From Austropuccinia psidii (Eukaryota; Basidiomycota; Pucciniomycetes; Pucciniales; Sphaerophragmiaceae): a stretch of 64,000 nt of DNA. Shown in pieces: positions 1-10,286 of the stretch. A program made the translations under genes and the position numbers. The stretch covers positions 68,747,112 to 68,811,111 of the forward strand of contig JALGQZ010000004.1 in the NCBI GenBank assembly GCA_023105745.1, in the 5' to 3' direction. Each line of letters opens with the position of its first letter. Within the stretch, counting starts at the first letter, position 1. The notes under the pieces are model-generated. The model was given only the letters and a program-made list of their open reading frames with translations, was not told the DNA's origin and ran no database searches.

Positions 1-925
1 CTATTGTCATATTGGGATCAATAGCTTTTAGCCTCTTTGTTTGTTTGAGGCACCATTCATAAGGGTCTTTTTCTGTGGAGTATCTATCACTTTCAAAGGA
101 CATGGTTTTTTGCCAGATCCAGCTACCATTGCTATACTTTTGTATAATCTGGTTCCTCCACCATGGCCAGCTTTTCCTGCCATGTATTTCTTTCATTTCA
201 GTATACCATATGTTTGCATGGCCTCTGAATGCTGTGTTGAGTCTTGTTGTGATCCAGTAGTCTGGTATCTTTGGGACATCAACAAAGAGTCCATCAATAT
301 AGTCAGTGATCTCCATATGGTCATATTCCCCTATTCCTGAGAACTTTGGCCGGTTTGTTACTTCTGGTAACTGTTTCAGTGCCTGTTTCTCTGAGTAGTT
401 GAGATTTTCCCCATCTTGGTACACTGACTCTGATCTTAACTTTGGAATCTGATATTCAGGTTCCTGGTCATAGTCTTTGTCCTCTTCTTTTAATTTTGTA
501 GAGGTAGTAGGGTGACCTTGTGTTGGAGGGTATTGATTGTCTTCCCTGTCATAGAGGTAATCAATTTCTTTGTCAAGGTTATCCTGCTGCTGCTGGATAT
601 TCCTCAGATCCCTCCTCACAGTTTGTTGTTCTTCTAGAATTGAATTCAACTGTCTGTTGGTTTTTTCAAATTCTGTCCAAATTTTGGCCAGATTTGAATT
701 CAAGTCTTTTATGACTGTTGCTTGGAAAGCATTTTCTTCTTTCAATGTTTCCACTTCTGTCCTCATTTTTTCTGAGGTTTCATGTGTCCACTCCATGAAT
801 TGGGCCAATTTGGTCCATGTGAATTTGTTTTCAAACTCATGAGTGTGCATTGTAGTTTCAGTTATTAATTCTGGGTCTATTGAGTCAGAACTAGAAAAAC
901 TATTTGTAGGTACAACTATTTCTTG
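1..925 (-). CDS. gag: E1 gag (partial, -1 frame relative to ORF1)
   Basis: The minus strand is open without stops from the end of ORF1 to the window edge. The frame is -1 relative to ORF1 and has no ATG at its start, so expression probably depends on frameshifting from ORF1. The translated protein begins with a Ser/Glu-rich stretch, then about 80 residues of heptad-like coiled coil rich in Lys, Glu and Gln, then a capsid-like domain. The string GEYDHM, followed by a WYTEM/WWRNQII core, matches element A gag (GEYDHM, WYYGI, WWKQEII). It is cut by the window edge before any zinc knuckle. Capsid identity comes from the match to element A, whose gag continues into a CCHC knuckle and protease. Confidence 0.8.
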
Positions 926-1610
926 TTTTTGTGTACTTCTTGGACTAAGTCCATCAGCTTTTTCATCAATGGGTCTGCTTCTTTCTTCCTCTGGTTGAAA
1001 GAAGTTTTGTTTTTCCCTTGGGCTCCTTTTCTCCTGTTGGAAACTACCTGGAATGGTGGGGGAGCTTTGGATGAAGTTTCCTTTGGCTTGTAAGGCCTGG
1101 AACTGCTGGATGGTTGTGGGGAAGATGGGGCTTCTTCTTCCATTTCTGGGGGTGCCTGAATCTGACTGGGCTCTTCCTTGTGCCAAGATCTCTCTATGGC
1201 TTGTATGGCTGCCTGGTTCTCTTTGATTCTGGTTGCTCTTTCTTCTAAGAGTTTGAAATTCTTGTTGGGATTCCAACCTTGCATTTCTGTCATAAGTTCC
1301 ATCCAAGCCATTTGCTTGAGACAGATCTTCTGGGTTGTTATCCCCACTTCTGCCCATGATGCTGCCATGGTGAACATTTTGTTGTCCATGCTCCATGTGA
1401 AGAGGTCTCTCAGGAGTTTGTGTATTTGGAGGACCTGTTCTGCATCTGTCCAATCTCCTGGTTGGACTCCTGGGTTGAATTTGATTTGGAACAAGACTTT
1501 GGGTAGGAGTTCCCTGATGGTAAGTCCTTTGCTGGTCATCTGCTCCATTTCTTCTTCCTCTGTGTCTTCTTGGCCAGTGTTCTGGTTGATTTCTTGGGAA
1601 TCCAAGATCT
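916..1610 (-). CDS. E1 ORF1, second exon (GWNP-motif protein)
   Basis: Open for about 231 codons; the first in-frame non-ATG start-like codon is TTG at 1605. The protein has an acidic start (Glu run), a middle domain with the motif GWNP, and a basic Pro/Ser-rich tail ending in Lys-Asn-Lys-Lys. The GWNP region and the basic tail align by eye with ORF1 of element A (GWNP) and E2 (GWHP), so this is a conserved family protein. It is preceded by an intron acceptor at 1611 and ends at TAG 918-916. The stop is immediately preceded by an A-rich C-AAA-AAC run where the gag frame (-1) could be entered. I recognise no named domain; it is probably the N-terminal part of a Gag polyprotein. Confidence 0.7.
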
Positions 1611-1691
1611 CTAAGAAGTGGAGGTGTCATGTTAACAATGTTAAAAAATGACAGACAATAAAAAATGTTGTATTTTTCAAGGTTTATTTAC
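1611..1691 (-). other. Probable intron in E1 (81 nt, phase 1)
   Basis: On the minus strand the first exon ends AAAG followed by GTAAAT, and the next open frame starts after CTTCTTAG. Removing 1691-1611 joins codon G|AG and keeps one frame from 2003 to 916. Unspliced, the first exon stops nine bases into the intron. Element A has a GT..AG intron at the equivalent place with the same phase. Confidence 0.65.
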
Positions 1692-2004
1692 CTTTGGCAG
1701 GCCCTTGTACAAATTTATGATCTATACTCTTTGGCAATTTGCCTTTGGAGTTTACAACTGGGTTGATAACAGTGATTTTCTGTTTCTCAACTTGTTTTGG
1801 TGATCCAACTGGTTTTGTTGGAGCTTTTCTGGGTTTTTTGGCCCTTGGCACAGCTATTGGTGTCCAATCTTTTGAGTTGATTGTCACTTCACTGTGTCTT
1901 TTCTGCTTGCCCTTGGTGTTTGGCAGCGCCTCTCTGTCTTCTGAGGCTGTCACAGATGGGTTTCCTTGTGACTGGGTTTCTAATGGAATGTAGTCCTTTT
2001 CCAC
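1684..2004 (-). CDS. E1 first exon, small basic protein segment
   Basis: A 106-codon open frame with no ATG near its start. The first possible start is GTG at 2004, which overlaps a TAG|TG acceptor-like motif. The product is rich in Lys, Pro and Thr with basic patches, like the first exon of element A (a Lys-rich cluster before Gly-Pro). The frame ends just inside the proposed intron, so the coding part is probably 2003-1692 and is completed by splicing to ORF1. Elements A and E2 show the same arrangement. The start codon is probably supplied by an upstream spliced leader, but I cannot locate it. Function unknown; it could act as an N-terminal nucleic-acid-binding arm of Gag. Confidence 0.6.
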   Translation of the reverse strand: MEKDYIPLETQSQGNPSVTASEDREALPNTKGKQKRHSEVTINSKDWTPIAVPRAKKPRKAPTKPVGSPKQVEKQKITVINPVVNSKGKLPKSIDHKFVQGPAKGK

Positions 2005-2006
2005 TA

Positions 2007-2815
2007 TTCAGAAAAGATATTTCAGATTGTATATCAGTATTTTATGATAAAACAAAATGATTATATTCAATTCTACTGTTATTTTTCGAAATTTTTAAGT
2101 GTTTTTATGTTTTTTATTGTTTTTATATGTTTTTGTTTGAAAAATAACAGTTTTTGAGTTTTTCACTTATGTTTTATAAGTGAAAAAACTGTAATATCCA
2201 AGTGTTTTGTGAATGATTCACTTGGATATTATTGTGTTTTTGTGTAAAACACGTCAAATTTATTAAATTATAATAAATTTGATTTTTTATTATAAATATT
2301 ATAAATAATATTTATTATAATACTTTGATATTAGTTAAATATCAAGTAATTACAAGTTTTCACGTCAATTTGAGTGATATCTTGTTTTAAAGGAAATATT
2401 TAATTAAAATATTCCTTGTAAAATAATAAAAAATTATTTTATTATTTTATATTTATTAATTATTAATTAATAAATGTTTATATATTAATTTTCACGCACT
2501 TTGGTGAAAAATAATAGTAAAATAAATAATATACTGTTTGTATATTATTATTTATATTGAAATTTAAATAATACAGATGTATTATTATGAAATTTCGTGG
2601 AATTTATTGCAATAAAAAAAATATAAAGAGGATATATACTCTTATTCTCAACAAAAATATTTTATAATATATATTTTTGGAGTAAAAAAAAAAAGAAATG
2701 TATAAAAAAAAAATGATGATAAAATAAAAATTTTACTCACTTGTAGTGAAATACCTTTTAAATAGCTGAATTTTACGCTTAATTCAGTTCAAAATACGTC
2801 CAATAAGGTTGAATA
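2007..2815 (-). other. E1 leader, AT-rich, no ORF
   Basis: Very AT-rich untranslated leader between the primer-binding motif and the first exon. It contains homopolymeric and TTATT-type runs but no coding frame that I can support. It ends at the acceptor-like TAG at 2006-2004. Confidence 0.5.
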
Positions 2816-2836
2816 ACCATGGCCAGGCCCCCAAAT
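2816..2836 (-). promoter_or_regulatory. E1 primer-binding-site-like motif
   Basis: Directly inside the LTR end the minus strand reads ATTTGGGGGCCTGGCC. The same GGGGGCC core follows the LTRs of E2, E3 and A, as expected for a tRNA primer site. A matching tRNA 3' end would finish GGCCAGGCCCCCA; I cannot name the tRNA. Confidence 0.55.
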
Positions 2837-4337
2837 TGTCAGGGTGAGTCTATGTAGAAGCTTAAAAACAGTAAATACAAGCTAGTACTATGACTGTGAC
2901 ACGTCAAAAATAAGTAATAAAAAAATTCTTCAGGTCCTACTGCTACGTGGTAACAGTGGTGATGAGTCTATTGAGGACCTGGGTTGCAATGTTCTAATAT
3001 CTTTGACTGTAAAGAAACACTACAATAATTATATTTAATTATATCTTTAAGTATTCTAAGGACACTACTGATGATTAACAGTCTTGTCACGTAAGAATAT
3101 ATAAATAAAAGATAAGATGAGGATTTTTGAAGGCAAAAACCCTTCTTTTTATATCTTTCAAGACTGTCAAGAGTTATTTACTCTTCACACGTCAGAGGAG
3201 TGAAAATTTTCACTCCATTGGCCAGTCTGTGGTTCTGGATCCTCAATTCTGACGTCAGTAGAGGCAGAATTGTGGTTTTGGGACCACAAATGATCATTCT
3301 GGATCAATACAGGATGAAAAAACTTTTCACCTGCCACGTCAGCACTTGGATGACGTTGTTCTGGTGTTTGTATGACCAATACTAGTCATTCTGGGCGGGT
3401 TTAAGCTTTGAACAACCATTATTTTGAGTATTAATACTGTACTGGTTGGTACAGGTTTGGTACAGGCCAGTATTGGCCAAAATACTTCCAACCAAGATAT
3501 CTTGGTCAGTTTTTGAGATATCAAGAAACTAAGAGCACAGAATTGAAGGGCTTAATGAGCTCTTCAATTTGGTATGCTTCATGTTTACCCTTCTTTAAAA
3601 TAGCAAAAGTTATAAGGGTTTTAAGTTTTTGGATGTATTTTTGTACATCAGTATGGGGCTTCAAAAACTTCCATACCAGATATCTTCTTCAGTTTGGAAG
3701 ATATCTGTATTCTGATGATACAGTTTTGTAGGGCTTGATTAGCCCTACAGTTTGGTATGTGACACTGTACAGTTGTATGAGTGTATGCCAAAGATACAGG
3801 GGTTTGTTTATTTCCTTATTTTCAGAATATCTGTATTTTGGTTGTTAAACCTTTAAACCAAGATCCCTCAGTCAATTTAAGAGATACAGAGGTCTAAGGT
3901 ATCTCAAATTAAAGCTCTTGTTGAGATCTTCAATTTGGTTATACTTTTGTACAGTTTTGTACAAGCCCTCTTTGACTTTCAGGGGGACTTGGTTTTGAAA
4001 ATGAGGTTATATGGTATCTCCAGTTGTAGTGGTGTTACAACAACATGGATGATATCATTGTGTAGCTCTTTATGTGAGCTTTAAGAAAAATACCATTTTG
4101 GTATAGGATAACTTAAATATGCATAAGTTATATGAGAGGTGAAAATAAGGGTTTTGACTTATTTATTTTCCTCTAGGTTTCCTTATTCTGTTTGGATAAG
4201 GTTGGTGTTTAATGTAAGAGGATTGTTTTCTCTTAATTATTACCTGTATTGACTATGTTTGTTCAATACTTGTCATACCATTATTTATGGTATGTTGGAT
4301 GTCATGCTAGTGCTCTGTTTTGAGTCACAGGCTGACA
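2837..4337 (-). repeat. E1 5' LTR (1501 bp)
   Basis: Bounded by TGTCAG and CTGACA. It contains three degenerate tandem units of about 180 bp starting near 3493, 3678 and 3862. Two of them carry strong hairpins: 3543-3567 (10-bp stem with one G-U, 5-nt loop) and 3727-3749 (9-bp perfect stem, TGATT loop). Several ACGTCA motifs lie at 2901, 3189, 3251 and 3336. Small ORFs across it are chance frames. Confidence 0.8.
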
Positions 4338-5553
4338 CATGCTGGAAGCTTTGTATTAAATTTATTACTTCAATTTTATACATGTCTTCTTTATGTGTCA
4401 GTTCTTGCCATAACTCTGTCTGTCTTGTATTATCAGCAGTGACTTGATTCAATTTCATTGATAATTTTGATACTTCTCCTTGTGAAGCATCAAAACACTT
4501 TTTCAAGGCAATGGTATATGTCTTTACTTCAGTAAATGAATTTGAAATGTCATCAAGGACTTTCTTGTTATCTTTTTTGATAATATTTATGGCTTGTTTA
4601 ATTCTTGTTTCAATTATGTCATCAATATTGAATTTAGAATATTTATCTTTTAATTCTTTAATAATGGCAGAGCGCTCATTTATTTTATTGTCAAAAGAAT
4701 TATCATTATTGGAAATTTTAATTGTTCTTAAGACTTTTTCAAAACACATAAGTGTTTCATTAATTTGGCAAAGACTCAGGTTTCTTATTTTAATGTTATT
4801 ACAAATGGTTTCATTTTTATCAGAAAGATGTTTTTTCACGTCATTTATAGCATCATACAGCTCTGGGATGGAATCAAATATATCAGAAATCATTTCTGGA
4901 ATCTTAATGTGGCTTCCTCCTTCTTCTTTAATTCCATCATAGTTCTGGCCATCTGAAATACATTTTCCATGGCATCCTGCTGAATCTTTGGAATTCTGTA
5001 TCCTTGGCTGTAAGGGTTTGGGGCTGGTGCCTTCCCTTTGCCCTCGTTTGGAACTTGTGGCTGTTTTTTCACATTGGAGTTGCTGGTGCTGGCCACTGGG
5101 GCTGTTTTTGGCACTGGTTTGGGTGGTGGAGGGTTGTTTTTCCTCCATTCTAGTGTCAACAGCATCATGTTTTTCTTCTCCATCAATGGATGCCATCCAT
5201 TGAGCAATTTGCAAGTGTTGGGATGGCCCAGGAATTTTCTCACAGTTAGGTAAGAATTCATGCAACTCTTCCACAGGTCTGCAAGGATCTGGTACTCCTT
5301 GAATTGAAGTGCATTGTTGTATGCACTGTGGCTGGCTTTGTATATGTCCACAGAGGCTTGTTGTGGCGATGTTAGCTCTTTTTGAAGGTAAAATGGTATT
5401 ATCAGCTTCAGAATGACCCATTTTAGTTGTTTGGAAGTCATCAACTGACCTTTTTCCTTCTGTACCTGCTTCGCCTCTGACATAATCACGTCTATTACCT
5501 TTCTGGGAGCTTCTTGAGGGCTTATAGCAGGCTCCTGACCCGGTTGAAGGCAT
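4285..5553 (-). CDS. gag: E2 gag frame, truncated by E1 insertion
   Basis: A long open frame whose real gag part is about 4338-4893. That part is a Lys/Asn/Ile-rich segment with heptad spacing (coiled coil) corresponding to the coiled coil of element A gag. The last E2 codons encode Ser-Phe-Gln-His, and the remaining 17 codons to the stop at 4285 are E1 LTR sequence. Upstream of about 4890 this frame overlaps ORF1 and is probably not the translated one there. It lies -1 relative to ORF1, as in A and E1. The capsid, zinc-knuckle and enzyme domains are missing from the window. It is broken and cannot make a complete Gag. Confidence 0.6.
   Translation of the reverse strand: MPSTGSGACYKPSRSSQKGNRRDYVRGEAGTEGKRSVDDFQTTKMGHSEADNTILPSKRANIATTSLCGHIQSQPQCIQQCTSIQGVPDPCRPVEELHEFLPNCEKIPGPSQHLQIAQWMASIDGEEKHDAVDTRMEEKQPSTTQTSAKNSPSGQHQQLQCEKTATSSKRGQREGTSPKPLQPRIQNSKDSAGCHGKCISDGQNYDGIKEEGGSHIKIPEMISDIFDSIPELYDAINDVKKHLSDKNETICNNIKIRNLSLCQINETLMCFEKVLRTIKISNNDNSFDNKINERSAIIKELKDKYSKFNIDDIIETRIKQAINIIKKDNKKVLDDISNSFTEVKTYTIALKKCFDASQGEVSKLSMKLNQVTADNTRQTELWQELTHKEDMYKIEVINLIQSFQHVSACDSKQSTSMTSNIP
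4890..5489 (-). CDS. E2 ORF1 (GWHP-motif protein)
   Basis: A 199-codon frame from GTG 5489, open further upstream to about 5534; the true start is probably supplied by an upstream exon. A helical N-terminal half contains a Tyr-rich segment and LLNGWHPL. A Pro/Lys linker follows, then a conserved tail YRIPKIQQDAMENVFQMART. Element A ORF1 has NGWNPL and YRIPRIQKDAMDNVFNMART in the same order, so homology is clear. It stops at TGA 4892-4890, after which gag continues in the -1 frame. No clean slippery heptamer lies before this stop (TTC CAG AAA TGA), unlike A, so the copy may be decayed. Function unknown. Confidence 0.65.
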   Translation of the reverse strand: MIMSEAKQVQKEKGQLMTSKQLKWVILKLIIPFYLQKELTSPQQASVDIYKASHSAYNNALQFKEYQILADLWKSCMNSYLTVRKFLGHPNTCKLLNGWHPLMEKKNMMLLTLEWRKNNPPPPKPVPKTAPVASTSNSNVKKQPQVPNEGKGKAPAPNPYSQGYRIPKIQQDAMENVFQMARTMMELKKKEEATLRFQK

Positions 5554-5610
5554 AATTATGGTTAAAAAGGCTTAAAATAGTAATTTTACATCAAAAAACT
5601 TACTATTGGC

Positions 5611-5802
5611 CTAATCTTTGGCTTTCTGAAGGGTATTACTTATGTCCAAGTTAATCAATTTGGAAGATATTGGTTCAGGTTGGTTATTATGAGTCACAAT
5701 AACAGTACTATTATGATCAGAATTAACAATACTGGCAGGGATAATGCTGGTTACTGTTGAGGCTGTTTCAATGTTTTCTTGTCTTACCACGTTGTCAGAC
5801 AC
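5611..5802 (-). CDS. E2 first exon, ATG-less
   Basis: A 63-codon Ser/Thr/Ile-rich frame starting at GTG 5802 with no ATG. The GAG|TG just upstream resembles the acceptor-TG arrangement in front of the first exons of A and E1. The frame ends Ala-Lys-Asp then TAG. A GTAAGT donor lies 9 bases beyond, but it does not restore a frame to ORF1, so the splice site is either different here or mutated: AAAG|AT stands where E1 has AAAG|GT. Probably the equivalent of the small first exon of the family; function unknown. Confidence 0.4.
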   Translation of the reverse strand: MSDNVVRQENIETASTVTSIIPASIVNSDHNSTVIVTHNNQPEPISSKLINLDISNTLQKAKD

Positions 5803-6005
5803 TCAAATTAATGAAAAAGCCAATTAATTAAGTAAAAAAAGGTTATTTCAAAAAAGAAATAAAAATATAAGCCTCACTTATAATATGAAAAAAAAATATT
5901 TTTTATGGGTTTTTTGAATTATAAGTATCTTTTATATGTTTTTAAATTTTTCAATATAAGAAAAAAGATTTAAAAAGAGTAAAAAAATATGTCACAGGTA
6001 AAATA
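5803..6005 (-). other. E2 leader, AT-rich
   Basis: Short AT-rich leader between the primer-site motif and the first exon; nothing else recognised. Confidence 0.45.
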
Positions 6006-6024
6006 TCACGGCTGGGCCCCCAAA
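6006..6024 (-). promoter_or_regulatory. E2 primer-binding-site-like motif
   Basis: The minus strand reads TTTGGGGGCCCAGCCGTGA immediately after the LTR end ACA. This is the family motif of A (TTTGGGGGCCTGGCCGTGA) with two changes, TG to CA. Confidence 0.55.
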
Positions 6025-7852
6025 TGTAAGGTGTGGATATGAAACTTTGATTAAAAATCAAGTACTTTTCCTGTCCTCAAAATTTCTATAAGGTCAAATT
6101 CGATTCAAAATAGTAAGAAATATTATTTTTAAGAGAAAACACGCCAAATTTATTGTTTATAACTTTATTAGTATAAAACAATAATATTATAAAGATTTAT
6201 TGTTTTACAACCAATAAAAATTTATCCAAAAAAATACTCTACAAAACATATTTTAAGGCTACAAAAGAAATTTCTTCAAGAGAAATTTCAATTGGAATTA
6301 ATTGAGCAAAGAACTGCAAGCAATTAATTAAAGAACAGATTCTTTAAAAAGAATATTAAATAGAAAACACACTCAAAAGTGACCAGAGTGAATTTGGAAA
6401 CAAAGTGACAAAGTTTACAGTGATGAAAGATGCTTTAATTCACTTTTGGGGTGGTTCAGGGGTAAAAATGATTATAAGAGTTACAAACAATGATAATAAT
6501 GATTTTTTCACGTGGTTAAAAGGTTTAAAATGATTTAATAAAGGTGGTTGGAATCATTTATTGATTGGTTTCACAATGTTTAAACTAATTATAAAAGGAA
6601 AAGATTCTAACATGAAGAGAAAAGTGGGGCAAAGAAGACATTCTTTTATAGCCATCAATTCTCTTACTCCAAAAGTAAAATTTACTCTTGTAAGTCGTGA
6701 AAAACAGTCTGACAACAGAAAAGCCAATTATGGCATCATTTAACCCTGGTTCAGACCAAAAAGGGCTGGTTTAAGCCATTTTTAGCCATTTTAGACCCTT
6801 AAATCAGCCATTACTATAGCAATACCAGGCCTAGAGCCTTCAAACCACGTCAGAATGTGTGTCAGAGACGTAGAAACCAGTTAAAACTGTTTTTACTATG
6901 ATGGTTTTATCTTAAGGGTAGTTTTACCCTCTTGGAAACAGCTAAAACTACCCCAGTTGGTATCAAAACCTCATCATCAATTGAGTCCACAGACCCTGTA
7001 ACTCAATTCCAGGCCAAAATTGATGAAATTTTGCGTGAATCTTGACATCCCACGCCTGTCAGAAAGGATTTTGGGGGTCTAGCTCTCCCTTAGAGCTGGA
7101 GTTCCTTTTCCCCCCCAAATTTAATCTTTCCAATTTATTTTTCCTTTAATTCCTCATCATGTATTATACTCATAATTTACATATGTAATTCAATTCAATT
7201 TTACAGTACAATACAGTAATAATTGACACCTCATATGTAAATCAAAGTTCACTTATGTAATACACATGCACATTTTGACATTTCAATTGAATTCAATTGA
7301 AAATACTTCAATTCCTCATAACTTCTAAACTAAACACAACACCTCAATTTTAACACAAAAATTGATGGTTAACACCACATGTGGTGTGAATTAAATTAAG
7401 GTTTTGAGGATTTTCAACTTTTGTATTGAGAATACTAAAAACTTCATTTAAGCTTATTTAGAGTTGAGTTACAAGAATTTCACTCAGAGGTGACCCAACC
7501 TGATTTTTTATGAGGAATCCAATGGTGAAATAATTTTTATATGTTTATTTATTGGATAAAAAGTTATAATAATTTTTATTTAACTTTTTTCCAAATTTAT
7601 TTATTTATTCACAATTTTGTTAAAATTTCATTTTTACTTAATTTTTTTAAGTATAAATGTAATTTTATACTTACAAAATTTAATGTAATTTTATTTTTAA
7701 ATTGTAATTAATTTTTTTATTTTTAATATAATCTTATATTTATATTTTGTTTTTAATTTTAATAATATAAATAAATTTATTTTATTTATATTAATATGTT
7801 ATTTTTGTATTTGTGGTCTTTTGGGTATATGAAATTACCTCTAAGGCTCACA
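6025..7852 (-). repeat. E2 5' LTR (1828 bp, LTR family C)
   Basis: The left end TGTAAGG and right end CTCACA frame the LTR. A second, partial copy of the same family lies at 13145-13868 and shares the AATTCCTCAT..GTATTATACT block and the CTCTAAGGCTCACA terminus. The small ORF at 6561-6743 is not supported. Confidence 0.75.
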
Positions 7853-8301
7853 TTTATATAAAAGTGTTATTTTTGGTAAGATATGGCAATTTTCCATGTA
7901 AAAATTGCTTTTATATCTTTTTTTTATTAAAAAAAATGAAATTTAAATGAATAAAATAACTTTTTTTATTGGTTTTAATATTTTTAATATTTTTTATGTT
8001 TTTATTTTTAAAGAATAAAATAAAAAATGAATATGATTGTTTTTATAAAGTTAATTTATAATATAAAATTATTTTTAATTTATAAAATATCTTTTTTAAT
8101 CACTAGAGTCACTCAAAGAAAGTTTTTCAAGTCTAAGGATGTGAAGAACCACGTGTAAGACAGTACAATTGCTTTCCAAATGTCTCAATAGCTTTTAAGA
8201 TCAATAAATATAAGATTATTATATAATTTTATGACTATAAGTATAATTTATTATTGGATAAGCCCAATTTTAATCTTCTTAAAGGTCTTTTAGAGTAAAT
8301 A

Positions 8302-8320
8302 TCACGGCCAGGCCCCCAAA
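8302..8320 (-). promoter_or_regulatory. E3 primer-binding-site-like motif
   Basis: The minus strand reads TTTGGGGGCCTGGCCGTGA, identical to element A. The adjacent LTR terminus is mutated from the expected ACA to ACC. Confidence 0.55.
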
Positions 8321-10286
8321 GGTAAGGTTTGACTATGAAAAAATAAGTAAAAATTACTAATATCTTACCTATTGTACTATGAATGTCCTTATGAATGAAA
8401 TAAATAAGTTAAAAATAATTATAATAATAAGAAAATATTATAATTATGGCGTAAAAATAACTATATTATCAATTAAATATGATGATATAATTTATATTAT
8501 AAGATATAATATAATAAAATAAACATATTAATATAAAATAATAAATATATTTAATGGCACTTTATTATTGTCACAAACAAATAATAAAGGCGTAAAAAAT
8601 TGTTTTTTATTAATAAGAAACAATTAATAACAATAATATTACTAATATTAAAGCTATAAATTAATATAAATACTATATATATTAATTAAAGAATTATTAA
8701 AGTAATAATAAAGAGAAAATAACCTACTTTTAATACTTAATATAATAATTTTGAAATATTTTACCCCAAATAATGTAAATAAAACTTATCCAAACTGTAT
8801 TTACAATAAAAATAGAGAAAATTACAAATATTGTTGATTTTTACGTGGAAATGAGATTTTAGAGAGATTTTTAGCAAAAACAATTAAATAAATGATTTAA
8901 TCACCTCAAAATTGATGATTATAATAAGATGATCCTTGGTCTTTAATAATATAAAAGATTTAAATATAAAGAATAAAGATATTACCTTTTAATTTAATTG
9001 ATTTAATGTTTTTGATGCGTCTGAGGGGAAAACAGAGTAAAAAGAGCTCTATTTATCGTAAATACCTCCCTCCTAGAGTCCAACAGGCTACTAGTAGACG
9101 TGTACTGATTATATCCACTGGCATTTATCAAAAGGTTAAGGTTTGGAGATGATTACATCATGATCAAACCATATCACATCATTATTACGCCATTATTTAG
9201 AGTTATCACTATAACTCTAGGTTTGATGACGTCAAAGGCTTGGGAGAACCCCAAAATTTGTGGATTTTATCAGTTTTAATCATAAACTAATAGTATTCAC
9301 CAATTTCATCACTCATATGACTGTTAAACTTAATTTAAGGTTACAGTGAGTGATCATAAATGATCAACTTAAGCTCAAACTTTGATCCTTAATACCTTTT
9401 GAGATTTACACGCTACAGCAATTAAGAGAGTGAATTCTAATAGCTTGGCATAAGTGTATCATTCTTCCAAGAGCATTTCATTACATCATCAAAACTCTAT
9501 TTTTGATGATTTTTCTTGTAACTCATCTTTTCTGCCGAAATTTAATATTTTAAACTTCAAACTATGATTTCAAGGGGATATACCTTGAATATTATAATAA
9601 AAAATACATCATTCTTCACAAATGAACTAGTAGAATCCAACTTTCTACTTTTTTTTAAGCTTGGACCACTTTCACAACAAAGTGGTCAACAGCTCTGTTG
9701 ATTTTAATCAATAATTCCCTAAAGGTTTCAACCTTGTCTATAGCTTGTAAAATAAACTTCATTTCTGTATTCCTACAGTAAATACGCGATGACTTTATTT
9801 TTGGTTCATCACTCTATCATGTATATTTCAAGAGATATTAGCTAAAATCCTTGAATATATGCGTTGACCAAAAAAGAGCATATATTCAGGTTAATTCCTT
9901 AAGTATTAATTTTGAAGCTTAGCTTCTTAATTGTTTTATATTTGGATGTTTATGGAGAATCCAATGGTACCATTCATTTTACATGTGGTTTCATTGGTCT
10001 TTGAAATAAATAAGGATTTGTGTTTTTTATAAGGTATTAATACTTATAACTTATTAAATATTGACTTTACAGATATGCCATAAAAATGGTATATGTGTTT
10101 TTTACCATGGGGAATCCAATGGGATAATTTATTTCACATGTTTATTCATTGGGGTTTAAGTTAAACCAAGTTTCATGCCAATTTATGGTATTTTTGTAGT
10201 TTTAAGGTACTTATTTTTAATGTATAATTATATTAAATATTTCTTGTGACCTTTTTGGGTATGTGGTCATATCTCAAAGGTTCACA
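8321..10286 (-). repeat. E3 5' LTR (about 1966 bp, A family)
   Basis: Reverse-oriented A-family LTR. It retains the family palindromes: TAGAGTTAT-CACT-ATAACTCTA near 9199 and a GACCACTT..AAGTGGTC hairpin near 9664. The TATAAATAG box of the family is changed to CGATAAATAG near 9050. Confidence 0.8.

Larger units (their letters stand above)
1..4337 (-). mobile_element. E1: LTR retrotransposon, 5' part, runs off left edge
   Basis: Minus-strand Ty3/Gypsy-type element. From right to left it shows a 5' LTR (4337-2837), a primer-binding-site-like motif (2836-2816), an AT-rich leader, a small first exon, an intron, ORF1 and the start of gag. The LTR ends are short inverted repeats, TGTCAG at 2837 and CTGACA ending at 4337. 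The element sits inside the gag frame of E2: the E2 reading frame passes the boundary at 4338 and becomes LTR sequence. The 3' half and second LTR lie outside the window, so its target duplication cannot be checked; the right-hand flank is CATGC. Confidence 0.85.
4338..7852 (-). mobile_element. E2: LTR retrotransposon, 5' part, interrupted by E1
   Basis: Minus-strand element: 5' LTR 7852-6025, primer-site motif 6024-6006, leader, first exon 5801-5611, ORF1, start of gag. Gag is cut at 4338 by the E1 LTR and the rest is off the left edge. On the right it ends CTCACA at 7852, where the sequence changes to the leader of E3, so E2 inserted into E3. The right flank is TTTAT. Confidence 0.8.
7853..10286 (-). 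mobile_element. E3: A-family element, 5' LTR and leader only
   Basis: Minus-strand copy of the element A family. The leader 7853-8301 is the reverse complement of the element A leader (18935-19400), followed by the primer-site motif and LTR. It is interrupted on the left by E2 and inserted on the right into the pol of E4, where the LTR end TTCACA at 10286 abuts pol codons. The right flank is CCAAT. Confidence 0.8.
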
